A DNA stretch of 64,000 nucleotides from Verticiella alkaliphila (GTDB lineage Bacteria > Pseudomonadota > Gammaproteobacteria > Burkholderiales > Burkholderiaceae_B): assembly GCF_018904615.1 (NCBI RefSeq), contig NZ_JADCNH010000001.1, positions 186,001-250,000 of the forward strand, given 5' to 3'. This document shows, piece after piece, positions 44,727-52,966 of the stretch (position 1 is its first letter; every line of letters starts with the position of its first letter). The translations under genes and the position numbers were made by a program. Under the pieces are notes generated by a model. It ran no database searches. It was not told the DNA's origin and worked only from the letters and a program-made list of their open reading frames with translations.

Positions 44727-45911
44727 ATGCACACCCTGTATCGCAATCTCCTGGGCGGACGCGAGGGCGCCATCGGCATCGCCATCCTTGCCGCCCTCCT
44801 CTTCGCCGTTTTCCCGCTTCTGCTGGACGCCTTCCGGCTCAACCTGGTCGGCAAGTATCTGACCTACGCGTTCGTGGCGCTGGGCCTGGTGATGTGCTGG
44901 GGTTATGGCGGCATCCTGAGCCTGGGCCAGGGGATCTTCTTCGGCCTGGGCGGCTACTGCATGGCAATGTTCCTGAAGCTGGAGGCCTCCACGCCCGAGG
45001 CCACCAAGATCCAGTCCACGCCCGGCATCCCGGACTTCATGGACTGGAACCAGCTCACCGCCCTGCCCTGGTTCTGGGAGCCTTTCAAGAGCTTCGCCTT
45101 CACGCTGGTGGCGATCCCGCTGGTGCCCGTGCTGCTGGCGCTGCTCATCGGCGTAGCGATGTTCAAGCGCCGCGTGGGCGAGGTGTACTTCGCCATCGTG
45201 ACCCAGGCCATCGCGCTCATCCTGTCGGTGCTCATCATCGGCCAGCAAGGCCTCACGGGTGGCGTCAACGGCATCACCGACCTGCAGACGCTCCTGGGCT
45301 GGGACATCCGCACGGATTCGGCGCGCACCACACTGTATTTCGTCAACGCCGGCCTGCTGATCGGCTGCATCCTGCTGGCGCGAGGGCTGTTGTCCTCCAA
45401 GCTCGGCAAGCTCCTCATGGCCATGCGCGACAAGGAAGAGCGTGTGCGCTTCTCCGGCTACGACGTCGCCAACTTCAAGACGTTCACGTTCTGCATCGCC
45501 GCGGCGTTCTCGGCCATTGGCGGGGCGATGTTCACGCTGCAGGTGGGCTTCATGTCGCCCTCCTTCGTGGGCATCGTGCCTTCGATCGAGATGGTGATCT
45601 ACGCGGCGGTGGGCGGGCGGCTCTCGCTGCTCGGTGCGGTCTACGGCACGCTCGTCGTCAACTTCGCCAAGAGCTACTTCTCCGAGGCATTCCCGCAATT
45701 GTGGCTCTTTCTCATGGGCGGGCTCTTCATCGCGGTGGTGATGCTCTTCCCGAACGGACTGGCGGGCGTCTACGAACGCTATGTCCGGCCGCGCCTGGTG
45801 CGCCGAGCCCCGCGCCCGCGTGTCGAGCCCCCTTCCACACGCCCGCACGCCGAGTCCACGCGCCCGGCCAACACGGCCTCCAACGCCACACTTCCGGGAG
45901 AGACCGCATGA
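44727..45911 (+). CDS. urtC: Amide/urea ABC transporter, permease subunit 2
   Basis: 394 residues from the ATG at 44727; the open frame extends further upstream but overlaps urtA and urtB. LivM-type features are WGYGGILSLGQGIFFGLGGY, GGVNGITDLQTLLGWDIRTD and AAVGGRLSLLGAVYGTLVVN. A 40-residue Pro/Arg-rich tail follows the last helix. The stop overlaps the urtD start by 4 bases. Confidence 0.93.
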   Translation: MHTLYRNLLGGREGAIGIAILAALLFAVFPLLLDAFRLNLVGKYLTYAFVALGLVMCWGYGGILSLGQGIFFGLGGYCMAMFLKLEASTPEATKIQSTPGIPDFMDWNQLTALPWFWEPFKSFAFTLVAIPLVPVLLALLIGVAMFKRRVGEVYFAIVTQAIALILSVLIIGQQGLTGGVNGITDLQTLLGWDIRTDSARTTLYFVNAGLLIGCILLARGLLSSKLGKLLMAMRDKEERVRFSGYDVANFKTFTFCIAAAFSAIGGAMFTLQVGFMSPSFVGIVPSIEMVIYAAVGGRLSLLGAVYGTLVVNFAKSYFSEAFPQLWLFLMGGLFIAVVMLFPNGLAGVYERYVRPRLVRRAPRPRVEPPSTRPHAESTRPANTASNATLPGETA

Positions 45912-46687
45912 GCCCGAGTACCCACACACCGGTGGGCGGCAACCCCGCCGCCCCGCAATTTGCGCTGTACGTCGAAGATCTCACGGTCCGCTTCAACGGC
46001 TTCACTGCCGTCGACAGTCTCAACCTCTACGTGGACCGCAACGAGCTACGCGTGGTGATCGGCCCCAACGGCGCGGGCAAGACGACGCTGCTCGATCTCA
46101 TTTGCGGCCGCACCCAAGCCACGGCAGGCAGCATCCGCTTCAAGGACATCGAGCTCACGCGGCTCTCTGAGCACGCCATCGTTCGGGCTGGCGTGGGACG
46201 CAAGTTCCAGACGCCCTCGATCTACGAGACGTTGAGTGTGCGGGAGAACCTTGAGGTATCGTTTCCGAGAGGCCGCACGGTATTTGGCGCGATCGCCTTT
46301 CGGCGCACGCCGGACGTCGTCGCCCGGGTCGAGGAAGTGGCGCACGAGATCTACCTGGCGGATCGCCTGGACGACCCGGCGGACCAGCTCTCGCACGGCC
46401 AGAAGCAGTGGCTCGAGATCGGCATGCTGCTCATGCAGGAGCCCGAGCTCATGATGCTGGACGAGCCCGTGGCAGGCATGAGCGTATCGGAACGCAGCAA
46501 GACGGCCGAGCTCCTCAATCGCATCAGCCAGGGCCGCTCGCTCATCGTGATCGAGCACGACATGGAGTTCGTCAAGGACATCGCCCATCGGGTCACCGTG
46601 CTGCATCAGGGCAAGGTGCTCGCCGAAGGCAGCATGGATCAGGTGCAGGCAGATCCGCGCGTGATCGAAGTCTATCTGGGCCACTGA
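45908..46687 (+). CDS. urtD: Amide/urea ABC transporter, ATP-binding subunit 1
   Basis: 259 residues. Walker A is GPNGAGKTT, the Q-loop region is GRKFQTPSIYETLSVRENLE, the signature is the degenerate LSHGQKQWLEIGMLLMQEPE and Walker B runs into LMMLDEPVAGMS. The LSHGQ variant is typical of UrtD. It pairs with UrtE as ATPase of the importer. Confidence 0.94.
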   Translation: MSPSTHTPVGGNPAAPQFALYVEDLTVRFNGFTAVDSLNLYVDRNELRVVIGPNGAGKTTLLDLICGRTQATAGSIRFKDIELTRLSEHAIVRAGVGRKFQTPSIYETLSVRENLEVSFPRGRTVFGAIAFRRTPDVVARVEEVAHEIYLADRLDDPADQLSHGQKQWLEIGMLLMQEPELMMLDEPVAGMSVSERSKTAELLNRISQGRSLIVIEHDMEFVKDIAHRVTVLHQGKVLAEGSMDQVQADPRVIEVYLGH

Positions 46688-46697
46688 GGAGAACGCC

Positions 46698-47390
46698 ATG
46701 TTCGACGTCACCCAGCTTGTCGCCGGTTACGGCCAGAGCACTGTCCTGAAGGGCATCGATCTTTCCGTAGGCGAGGCCGAGATCGTCGCGGTGATGGGCC
46801 GCAACGGCATGGGCAAGACCACGCTCTTCAAGACCCTGATCGGTCTGTTGCCTGCGAACGAAGGCCGCATCGCCTTGCAAGGCGCCGAGCTCACCCGCCT
46901 GCCAAGCTTTCGCCGGGTGCGCGAGGGCGTGGCCTACGTGCCGCAAGGCCGCATGATCTTCCCCGCCCTCACCGTGGAGGAAAACATCCGCACGGGCTTT
47001 CGCACGCGCGCGCTGTCAACGCCGATCCCCGAAGAAATCTACGCCGTCTTCCCAGTGCTCTTCGACATGCGCCGGCGCCGCGGCGGGGACCTGTCCGGCG
47101 GCCAGCAGCAACAGCTCGCGATCGCCCGCGCCCTCGTCACCAACCCGCGGGTGCTGCTGCTGGACGAACCCACCGAGGGAATCCAGCCCTCGATCATCAA
47201 GGACATCGCGCGCAGCCTGCTGGAGATCCGCAAGCTGCGCAACCTGGCCATCGTCGTCTCCGAGCAGGTCTTGAGCTTCACGATGGAGATCGCTGATCGC
47301 CTCATTGTGATCGACAAGGGCCGCTTCGTGCACGAGGACCGCCGCGAGAACGCCAACGTCGCCACCATCAGCCGCTATCTGTCTGTCTGA
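46698..47390 (+). CDS. urtE: Amide/urea ABC transporter, ATP-binding subunit 2
   Basis: 230 residues, LivF-like. Walker A is GRNGMGKTT, the Q-loop segment is VAYVPQGRMIFPALTVEENI, the signature is DLSGGQQQQLAIARALVTNP and Walker B is LLLDEPTEGIQPSI. It starts 10 bases after urtD. Confidence 0.94.
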   Translation: MFDVTQLVAGYGQSTVLKGIDLSVGEAEIVAVMGRNGMGKTTLFKTLIGLLPANEGRIALQGAELTRLPSFRRVREGVAYVPQGRMIFPALTVEENIRTGFRTRALSTPIPEEIYAVFPVLFDMRRRRGGDLSGGQQQQLAIARALVTNPRVLLLDEPTEGIQPSIIKDIARSLLEIRKLRNLAIVVSEQVLSFTMEIADRLIVIDKGRFVHEDRRENANVATISRYLSV

Positions 47391-47426
47391 GCTTTCCGAT
47401 CCGTTCACCCACCGAAGGAGCGCACC

Positions 47427-48656
47427 ATGCCCGAGACTCTCATCCAGGTCGATCTCGCCCAATCCCCGTACGAGAACGAGAAGGTCCACAACCGCTGGCA
47501 TCCGGACATCCCGATGGCGTGCTGGGTCAAGCCCGGTGACGACTTCATCCTCGAGACTTATGACTGGACCGGCGGCGCCATCCAGAACGACGACAGCGCC
47601 GAGGATGTGCGCGACGTGGACCTCACCACGGTGCATTTCCTGTCCGGGCCGGTGGGCGTGCATGGCGCCGAACCCGGCGACCTGCTGGTGGTGGATCTGC
47701 TGGATCTTGGACCGAAGGCTGACAGTCTCTGGGGCTTCAACGGTTTCTTCTCCAAGAACAACGGCGGTGGTTTTCTGACGGAACACTTTCCGCACGCGCA
47801 GAAGTCCATCTGGGACTTCTCCGGCATCTACACCTCCTCGCGGCACATTCCCGGCGTGAACTTCGCCGGTCTCATCCACCCGGGCCTGATCGGCTGCCTG
47901 CCCGACAAGGCCATGCTGGACACCTGGAACCAGCGCGAGGTGGACTTCATCGCCACCCAGCCGGATCGCGTGCCACCGCTTGCCAACCCGCCCTTTGCGG
48001 CCACGGCCCACATGGGCAAGCTCACGGGCGACGCCAAGGCGGCGGCAGCCGCCGACGGCGCACGTACGGTGCCGCCGCGCGAGCACGGCGGCAACTGCGA
48101 CATCAAGGATCTGTCGCGCGGCGCACGCGTCTTCTTCCCGGTGTACGTGCCGGGTGCCGGGCTGTCCGTGGGCGATCTGCACTTCTCGCAGGGCGACGGA
48201 GAGATCACCTTCTGCGGGGCCATCGAGATGGCCGGCTGGGTACACATGCGCGTGTCCCTCATCAAAGGTGGCATGGCCAAGTACGGCATCAAGAACCCCA
48301 TTTTCAAACCGAGCCCGCTCACGCCCAACTACAATGATTACCTGATCTTCGAGGGCATCTCCGTGGATGAACAGGGCAAGCAGCATTACCTGGACGTACA
48401 TGTGGCGTATCGCCAGGCATGTCTCAATGCCATCGAGTACCTGAAGAAGTTCGGCTACTCCGGCGCGCAGGCCTATTCGATCCTGGGCACGGCACCGGTG
48501 CAAGGGCACATCAGCGGCGTTGTCGACATTCCCAACGCGTGCGCCACGCTCTGGCTGCCGACGGAAATCTTCGACTTCGACATCAATCCGGGGGCCGACG
48601 GGCCGAGCATCGCCATCGCAGGCGGTGCGGACCTGCCGATTGCCTACGACCGCTGA
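47427..48656 (+). CDS. fmdA: Formamidase
   Basis: 409 residues of the FmdA/acetamidase family: NRWHPDIPMACWVKPGDDFI, GPVGVHGAEPGDLLVVDLLD, REHGGNCDIKDLSRGARVFF and GDLHFSQGDGEITFCGAIEM. It hydrolyses formamide, and possibly other short amides, to formate and ammonia in the cytoplasm. A clear ribosome site AAGGAG precedes the ATG. Placement right after urtE makes import and hydrolysis one transcriptional unit. Confidence 0.95.
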   Translation: MPETLIQVDLAQSPYENEKVHNRWHPDIPMACWVKPGDDFILETYDWTGGAIQNDDSAEDVRDVDLTTVHFLSGPVGVHGAEPGDLLVVDLLDLGPKADSLWGFNGFFSKNNGGGFLTEHFPHAQKSIWDFSGIYTSSRHIPGVNFAGLIHPGLIGCLPDKAMLDTWNQREVDFIATQPDRVPPLANPPFAATAHMGKLTGDAKAAAAADGARTVPPREHGGNCDIKDLSRGARVFFPVYVPGAGLSVGDLHFSQGDGEITFCGAIEMAGWVHMRVSLIKGGMAKYGIKNPIFKPSPLTPNYNDYLIFEGISVDEQGKQHYLDVHVAYRQACLNAIEYLKKFGYSGAQAYSILGTAPVQGHISGVVDIPNACATLWLPTEIFDFDINPGADGPSIAIAGGADLPIAYDR

Positions 48657-48664
48657 GGTGCGTG

Positions 48665-48979
48665 ATGCCCGTCTATGAGTATGCGTGCACGGCGTGCGGC
48701 ACCGGCTTCGATGCCTTGGTGCCGCTTGCGCGACGCCAGGAGCCCGCCGCTTGCCCCGCATGCGGCAGTTCCGCAGGACGCACCATCGCCACGCCGCCCG
48801 CGCTTTCGGCCCTGACGGCAGCAGCGCGCTCGGCCCATGCCACCAACGAGCGCAGTCGGCACGAGCCGCGCTCCACGGCCCGCCATGGCATGTCCTGCAC
48901 CTGCTGCACGCCGAAGACGACAGCGAATGGCCAGCCCAAGGCCTTTCCTGGCGCCAGGCCGTGGATGATCAGTCATTAG
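48665..48979 (+). CDS. fmdB: FmdB-type zinc-ribbon regulatory protein
   Basis: 104 residues. The N-terminal zinc ribbon MPVYEYACTACGTGFDALVP pairs CxxC with PAACPACGSS. An Ala/Ser/Arg-rich linker leads to a second Cys cluster, GMSCTCCTPKT. FmdB proteins are small putative regulators linked to formamide genes in Methylophilus and otherwise annotated from that example. It starts 8 bases after fmdA. Confidence 0.88.
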   Translation: MPVYEYACTACGTGFDALVPLARRQEPAACPACGSSAGRTIATPPALSALTAAARSAHATNERSRHEPRSTARHGMSCTCCTPKTTANGQPKAFPGARPWMISH

Positions 48980-48987
48980 CCAACCTG

Positions 48988-49025
48988 CGATCTGCGGTGC
49001 CTGCCGGAGCACCGCAGATCGTTGC
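48988..49025 (+). terminator. Terminator-like hairpin after fmdB
   Basis: Perfect 13-bp stem CGATCTGCGGTGC / GCACCGCAGATCG with an 8-base loop, 9 bases after the fmdB stop. The T content behind it is low (TTGCATTGC), so termination may be Rho-aided. Confidence 0.6.
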
Positions 49026-49049
49026 ATTGCTGCCACATATCCGACGACC

Positions 49050-49114
49050 TAGGGTTTTCCCGATAATTCCCCTGGACACAGGCCTAGGGTTTTCCCTAAA
49101 ATAGGGTTAACCCT
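49050..49114 (+). promoter_or_regulatory. Promoter of the first small gene with three TAGGG palindromes
   Basis: Sites: TAGGGTTTTCCC (49050-49061), TAGGGTTTTCCCTA (49085-49098) and TAGGGTTAACCCT (49102-49114). Candidate promoter: -35 TGGACA (49073-49078), 18-base spacer, -10 TAAAAT (49097-49102), start near 49109. The sites centre at about -52, -17 and +1. This covers the core promoter as expected for repression. Confidence 0.75.
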
Positions 49115-49154
49115 TGCGAAGCAACGGCTTCGGGGGCTCTCAGGAGCAACTGCC

Positions 49155-49370
49155 ATGACCACGATCGTCAACGCCCAATCCGACATCCGCTTCACCGACC
49201 AGCTCGAGCGCGCCCTGCTCGCCGGTACGTCGCGCAAGCAAGACGGCGTACTGGCTTCGATGGCTGGCGCTGGTCGTCGTGCTCGCGCTGCCTTCGGCGC
49301 CTTCGTCGAGGTCTACGCAGAAACGCGTCGTGAAGCCAGCCTGCGCATTGTGGGTGAGCGCCTGCAATAA
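49155..49370 (+). CDS. Small protein of unknown function, paralogue of the next gene
   Basis: 71 residues, preceded by CAGGAG 9 bases before the ATG. Two segments are shared with the downstream small protein: VNAQSDIRFTDQLERALL near the start and AFGAFVEVYAETRREASLR near the end. The middle is Ala/Gly/Arg-rich and probably helical. There is no signal peptide, membrane segment or cysteine, and I do not recognise a family. It has its own promoter with three palindromic sites and its own terminator. Confidence 0.75.
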   Translation: MTTIVNAQSDIRFTDQLERALLAGTSRKQDGVLASMAGAGRRARAAFGAFVEVYAETRREASLRIVGERLQ

Positions 49371-49413
49371 CCCTGCCGGGGCGACGGGGCCGCCCCTCTT
49401 CGGCTAACACGCG

Positions 49414-49436
49414 AAGCGCCCTGAGGGGCGCTTTTG
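49414..49436 (+). terminator. Intrinsic terminator of the first small gene
   Basis: 8-bp stem AAGCGCCC / GGGCGCTT with loop TGAG, then TT; 43 bases after the stop codon. Confidence 0.75.
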
Positions 49437-49509
49437 TCATTGGGTGACCCGCGCCGTACCTCCCGTGCCGAGCGCCTTTCGTATGGACCGTTGCTCGGTT
49501 GACACGATC

Positions 49510-49574
49510 TAGGGTTTTCCCTAGTTTTTCCTTGCTAAGAGCATAGGGTTTTCCCTATAATAGGGTTAACCCTA
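49510..49574 (+). promoter_or_regulatory. Promoter of the second small gene with three TAGGG palindromes
   Basis: Sites: TAGGGTTTTCCCTA (49510-49523 and 49544-49557) and TAGGGTTAACCCTA (49561-49574), all perfect inverted repeats. Candidate promoter: -35 TTGCTA (49532-49537), 18-base spacer, perfect -10 TATAAT (49556-49561), start near 49568. Site centres fall at about -51, -17 and +1, almost the same as in the upstream copy. Confidence 0.8.
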
Positions 49575-49610
49575 GCAAACACACCTTACGCACTGAACAG
49601 GAGAAACACC

Positions 49611-49841
49611 ATGGCCTACGTAAACCTCAACGCCGACATCCGCCTGACCGACGACATGGAGCGCCAGCTCGTCAATCGCATGGTCCGCGAAGAAGACCGT
49701 AGTGACATGCTCCAGCCTGTTCGCCGTCTGGGCCGTGCGCTGCGCGAAGTGGGCCGCTCCTTTGGTGCCTTCCTTGACGCGTACGCCGAGACGGTGGAAG
49801 AAGCCGGCCGCCGCACTTCCTCGCAAGGCCGCTACTTCTGA
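49611..49841 (+). CDS. Small protein of unknown function, paralogue of the preceding gene
   Basis: 76 residues behind a strong CAGGAG site. It shares the pattern VN-x-x-[SA]-DIR-[FL]-TD-x-[LM]-ER-x-L and FGAF-x-x-x-YAET with the previous small protein, here as YVNLNADIRLTDDMERQLV and SFGAFLDAYAETVEEAGRR. It is highly charged, probably helical and cytoplasmic, and has no known-family match by eye. Duplication of gene plus promoter array suggests shared control. Confidence 0.78.
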   Translation: MAYVNLNADIRLTDDMERQLVNRMVREEDRSDMLQPVRRLGRALREVGRSFGAFLDAYAETVEEAGRRTSSQGRYF

Positions 49842-49910
49842 GCGGATGGCGCCCATGCGGCGTCAACCAGCGCATGTCTGACGAGGAGCCGTCTCCCTTC
49901 TCGTTGGCGC

Positions 49911-49938
49911 CGGCGCTGCGGGGGCGCCGTTTTTTTTT
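49911..49938 (+). terminator. Intrinsic terminator of the second small gene
   Basis: 6-bp GC stem CGGCGC / GCGCCG with a 7-base loop, followed by nine T residues; 70 bases after the stop. Confidence 0.85.
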
Positions 49939-50082
49939 GGCGTCCTCGCACTGCGCAGGCCCACGCGGCACGAGCCACCTCGCCCGCCGCATCGGCACGC
50001 ATCGCTGAGACCATCACCACAAACGACACCGGCCGCACCGAAGTCACGGTGCCGGCCGGCGAGTCCCACAGGCGATAGTCGA

Positions 50083-50877
50083 TCAGCCGAGCAACAAGGC
50101 GTCGTCCGACAACTCCTCGCCACGGACCTTCTCGAAGAGCTGCAAGAGGTCCTTGACGTCCATGCCCTTGCGCTCGGGCCCGCTCACATCGAGAACCACC
50201 TTGCCCTCGTGCAGCATGACCGTGCGCTCGCCCACGTCGAGCGCCTGACGCATACTGTGCGTGACCATCATCGTGGTGAGGCCGTGCTCGGCCACGATGC
50301 GGGTGGTCAGGTCCAGCACGAAGGCGGCCGTCTTGGGATCCAGCGCCGCCGTGTGCTCATCGAGCAGCAGGATCCGCGAGGGCTGCAGGGCCGCCATCAC
50401 CAGGCTCACGGCTTGGCGCTGGCCACCCGAGAGCAGGCCGATGCGATCGCTCAGGCGGCGCTCCAGGCCGAGCCCCAGCACCGCGAGCCGCTCCTGGAAG
50501 AGCTCGCGCGAGGACTTGTCCAGTGCCCGCGCGAAACCGCGCGGCTGGCCGCGCGAGAGCGCGAGCGACATGTTCTCCTCGATGGTGAGATCTTCACAGG
50601 TGCCTGCGAGCGGATCCTGGAAGACGCGCGCCACCCGGCCTGCGCGCTCCCACACCGGCTGGCGCGTGACGGGCACGCCATCGATCTCGATGACGCCCGA
50701 ATCCAGCGACAGCTCGCCCGAGACGGCATTGAGGAAGGTCGACTTGCCCGCGCCGTTCGAGCCGATCACGGCCACGAACTGCCCTTGCGGGATATCCAGC
50801 GAAAGCCCGCGCAACGCCCGGTTCTCGATGGGCGTGCCGGCGTTGAAAGTGATGTGTAGATCGTGTGCGTGCAGCAC
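50083..50877 (-). CDS. ABC importer, ATP-binding protein (TrpXYZ-like system)
   Basis: 264 residues from a GTG at 50877 with AAGGAG just upstream; the frame is open further upstream inside the permease gene. Walker A is GSNGAGKST, the signature is LLSGGQRQAVSLVMAALQPS and Walker B runs into ILLLDEHTAALDP. DEHTAAL instead of DEPT is typical of this importer subfamily. It is the third gene of an SBP-permease-ATPase set on the minus strand. Confidence 0.9.
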   Translation of the reverse strand: MLHAHDLHITFNAGTPIENRALRGLSLDIPQGQFVAVIGSNGAGKSTFLNAVSGELSLDSGVIEIDGVPVTRQPVWERAGRVARVFQDPLAGTCEDLTIEENMSLALSRGQPRGFARALDKSSRELFQERLAVLGLGLERRLSDRIGLLSGGQRQAVSLVMAALQPSRILLLDEHTAALDPKTAAFVLDLTTRIVAEHGLTTMMVTHSMRQALDVGERTVMLHEGKVVLDVSGPERKGMDVKDLLQLFEKVRGEELSDDALLLG

Positions 50878-50939
50878 GTGAGTCTCCTTCGGACAGGGAT
50901 GCCGGCAGAGCCCTGCCGGCATCCCGTCGGTGGGCACGG

Positions 50940-51836
50940 TCAGCCCGGTTTGCGGGCGGGTCGTGACAACTTCTTCTTGATCATGGGCAGGACCAGCGCG
51001 AACGTGACGAGCACGGCGGTGACCAGGTTCAGATCCTGGGCCTGCAGACCGATGAAGTTGCTGTTGAGGGCGAGCGCGATGAAGATCCGGTAGAGCAAGG
51101 CGCCCAGGATCACGGCGAGCGTGATCCAGAAGAAGCGCCGTGCCGGCAGGATGCTTTCGCCCACGATGACCGCGGCCAGGCCGATCACGATGGTGCCGAT
51201 GCCGATGGAGATGTCCGCGCCGCCCTGGGACTGCACGAACAATGCGCCGGCCAACGCCACCAGACCGTTGGACAGCGCCATGCCGCCCAGCACGCTGCGG
51301 CCGGTGGCCACGCCCTGGGCCCGCGCCATGCGCGGATTGGAGCCGGTGGCGCGCATGGCCAGGCCCTGGCGCGTGGCGAAGAACCAGTCCAGCAGCAGCT
51401 TGCACACGATCACGACCAGAAGCACCATCAGCGGGCGCTCCATGTAGTCGGGCAGCATCCCGGGCAGGCTCAGGGTGAAGACCGTGTCGTCGTTGATCAG
51501 CGGCACGTTGGGCCGGCCCATGATACGCAGGTTCACGGAATACAGCGCGATCATCATCAGGATGCTGGCGAGCAGATCCATGATGCGCAGCTTCACATTC
51601 AGCCAGCCCGTGATGAAGCCCGCCACGGCACCCGCACCCACCGCCGCGGCGGTGGCCGCAAACGGATTGACGTCAGCGGCGATGAGCGTGGCCGCCACGG
51701 CGCCGCCCAGCGGGAAACTGCCGTCGACGGTCAGATCCGGAAAGCGCAGCACCCGAAACGAAATCAGCACCCCGAGGGCGACCAGACCGAAGATCAGGCC
51801 GATCTCGAGGGCTCCGAGCAGGGAGAAGAGCGACAT
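50940..51836 (-). CDS. ABC importer, permease protein
   Basis: 298 residues with about eight membrane segments; LFSLLGALEIGLIFGLVALG at the N-terminus, LRFPDLTVDGSFPLGGAVAA and ALSNGLVALAGALFVQSQGG are typical of the permease family paired with ABC_sub_bind proteins. Its ATG overlaps the substrate-binding protein gene stop by 1 base. Confidence 0.9.
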   Translation of the reverse strand: MSLFSLLGALEIGLIFGLVALGVLISFRVLRFPDLTVDGSFPLGGAVAATLIAADVNPFAATAAAVGAGAVAGFITGWLNVKLRIMDLLASILMMIALYSVNLRIMGRPNVPLINDDTVFTLSLPGMLPDYMERPLMVLLVVIVCKLLLDWFFATRQGLAMRATGSNPRMARAQGVATGRSVLGGMALSNGLVALAGALFVQSQGGADISIGIGTIVIGLAAVIVGESILPARRFFWITLAVILGALLYRIFIALALNSNFIGLQAQDLNLVTAVLVTFALVLPMIKKKLSRPARKPG

Positions 51837-52807
51837 CAGCGAATCACTTCCGCGGCAGAGGAAACGACGGCTTCAGGCACTTCCACGCCCTGGCGCTTGG
51901 CAGCCTGCAGGTTCACGAAGAGATCCAGGTTCTCGCTGCGCTCGGAGGCGATGGCACCCGGCTGCTCGCCGTTCAGGATACGCACGACGATCTTGCCCGT
52001 CTGGCGGCCGATGTCATGGTAGTTCAGGCCCAGGGCGGCGATGGCGCCGCGCTTGACGCTGTCCGTGTCGGCCGCGATGAGCGGCGTCTTGGTGTCGTTA
52101 CCCACCTTGACCAGCGCCTCGTAGGCCGAGACCACGTTGTTGTCCGTGCTGGTGTAGATCACATCGACCTTGCCCACGAGTCGGCCGGCGGCAGCGCCGA
52201 CGTCGACGGTGCGCGGCGCGGCGGCTTCGACGAGCGTCATGCCGTGCTTGGGCAGCGCTTCCTTCATGCGTTCGACGACGACGGCCGAGTTGGCTTCGCC
52301 CGGGTTGTAGACCATGCCGACGCGCTTGGCGTTGGGCAGGATCTGCTTGATGAGTTCGATCTGCTTGTCGAGCGAGAGCTCGTCGGACACGCCGGTGACG
52401 TTGGTGCCCGACGGCTCCCAGCCCTTGACGAGCTGCGCGGCGATCGGGTCGGTGACCGCAGAATAGACGAGCGGCACGTCGCGCGTGGCGGCGACAACGG
52501 ATTGCGCGGCCGGCGTGGCGATGGCTACGATGGCGTCCGGACGATCACCCACGAACTTGCGCGCGATCTGCGCCGCGGTGGCGACGTTGCCCTGGGCGCT
52601 CTGGAATTGCCAGCGCAGGTTCTTGCCTTGCTCGAAGCCGGCTTCCTTCAACGCCTCGTTCACGCCATCGCGCACGGAATCGAGTGCGGGGTGCTCGACG
52701 ATGGACAGGACGGCAACCGACTTCTGTTGGGCTGCAGCGGGCATGGCACACACCGCAGCGAAGAGGGCCGTCGCGGCCAGGGCACCAAAACGGGCGGTTC
52801 TCAACAT
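51836..52807 (-). CDS. ABC importer, substrate-binding protein (ABC_sub_bind family)
   Basis: 323 residues. The signal peptide (LAATALFAAVCAMPAAAQQK) is followed by SVAVLSIVEHPALDSVRDGV, VGDRPDAIVAIATPAAQSVV and GALNYHDIGRQTGK-type sequence near the end (ALGLNYHDIGRQTGKIVVRI). This matches the periplasmic family that includes TrpX. The ligand is probably an aromatic amino acid or similar; no residue evidence fixes it. It is divergent from the aldo/keto reductase gene. Confidence 0.9.
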   Translation of the reverse strand: MLRTARFGALAATALFAAVCAMPAAAQQKSVAVLSIVEHPALDSVRDGVNEALKEAGFEQGKNLRWQFQSAQGNVATAAQIARKFVGDRPDAIVAIATPAAQSVVAATRDVPLVYSAVTDPIAAQLVKGWEPSGTNVTGVSDELSLDKQIELIKQILPNAKRVGMVYNPGEANSAVVVERMKEALPKHGMTLVEAAAPRTVDVGAAAGRLVGKVDVIYTSTDNNVVSAYEALVKVGNDTKTPLIAADTDSVKRGAIAALGLNYHDIGRQTGKIVVRILNGEQPGAIASERSENLDLFVNLQAAKRQGVEVPEAVVSSAAEVIR

Positions 52808-52937
52808 GGCACATCTCCTACCGGAATCGAATGGGTTATCGCCGTGCGGCCTGCGGCGCGGCGAAGCCCCGCTAGTCTAACCGGGCAGGCGCGGTTTGGC
52901 GGGGTCCACCGCGCTCGGTATGATCCCTGCGAGCCCC

Positions 52938-52948
52938 GGAAAACCCTA
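52938..52948 (-). promoter_or_regulatory. Partial match to the TAGGGTTTTCC palindrome
   Basis: On the minus strand this reads TAGGGTTTTCC, 11 bases identical to the operator found in front of the two small genes 3 kb away, and lies 18 bases before the aldo/keto reductase start. The other half is not palindromic (GGG instead of CTA), so it may be a weak site or chance. Confidence 0.3.
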
Positions 52949-52966
52949 ATCCTTCAGGAGATCGCC

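Noticed and set aside
49050-49574. Telomere-like or iteron/CRISPR-like repeats (TAGGGTT)
   Set aside because: The repeats are palindromic, only three per cluster, and positioned at promoter elements. There are no spacers, cas genes or replication initiator.
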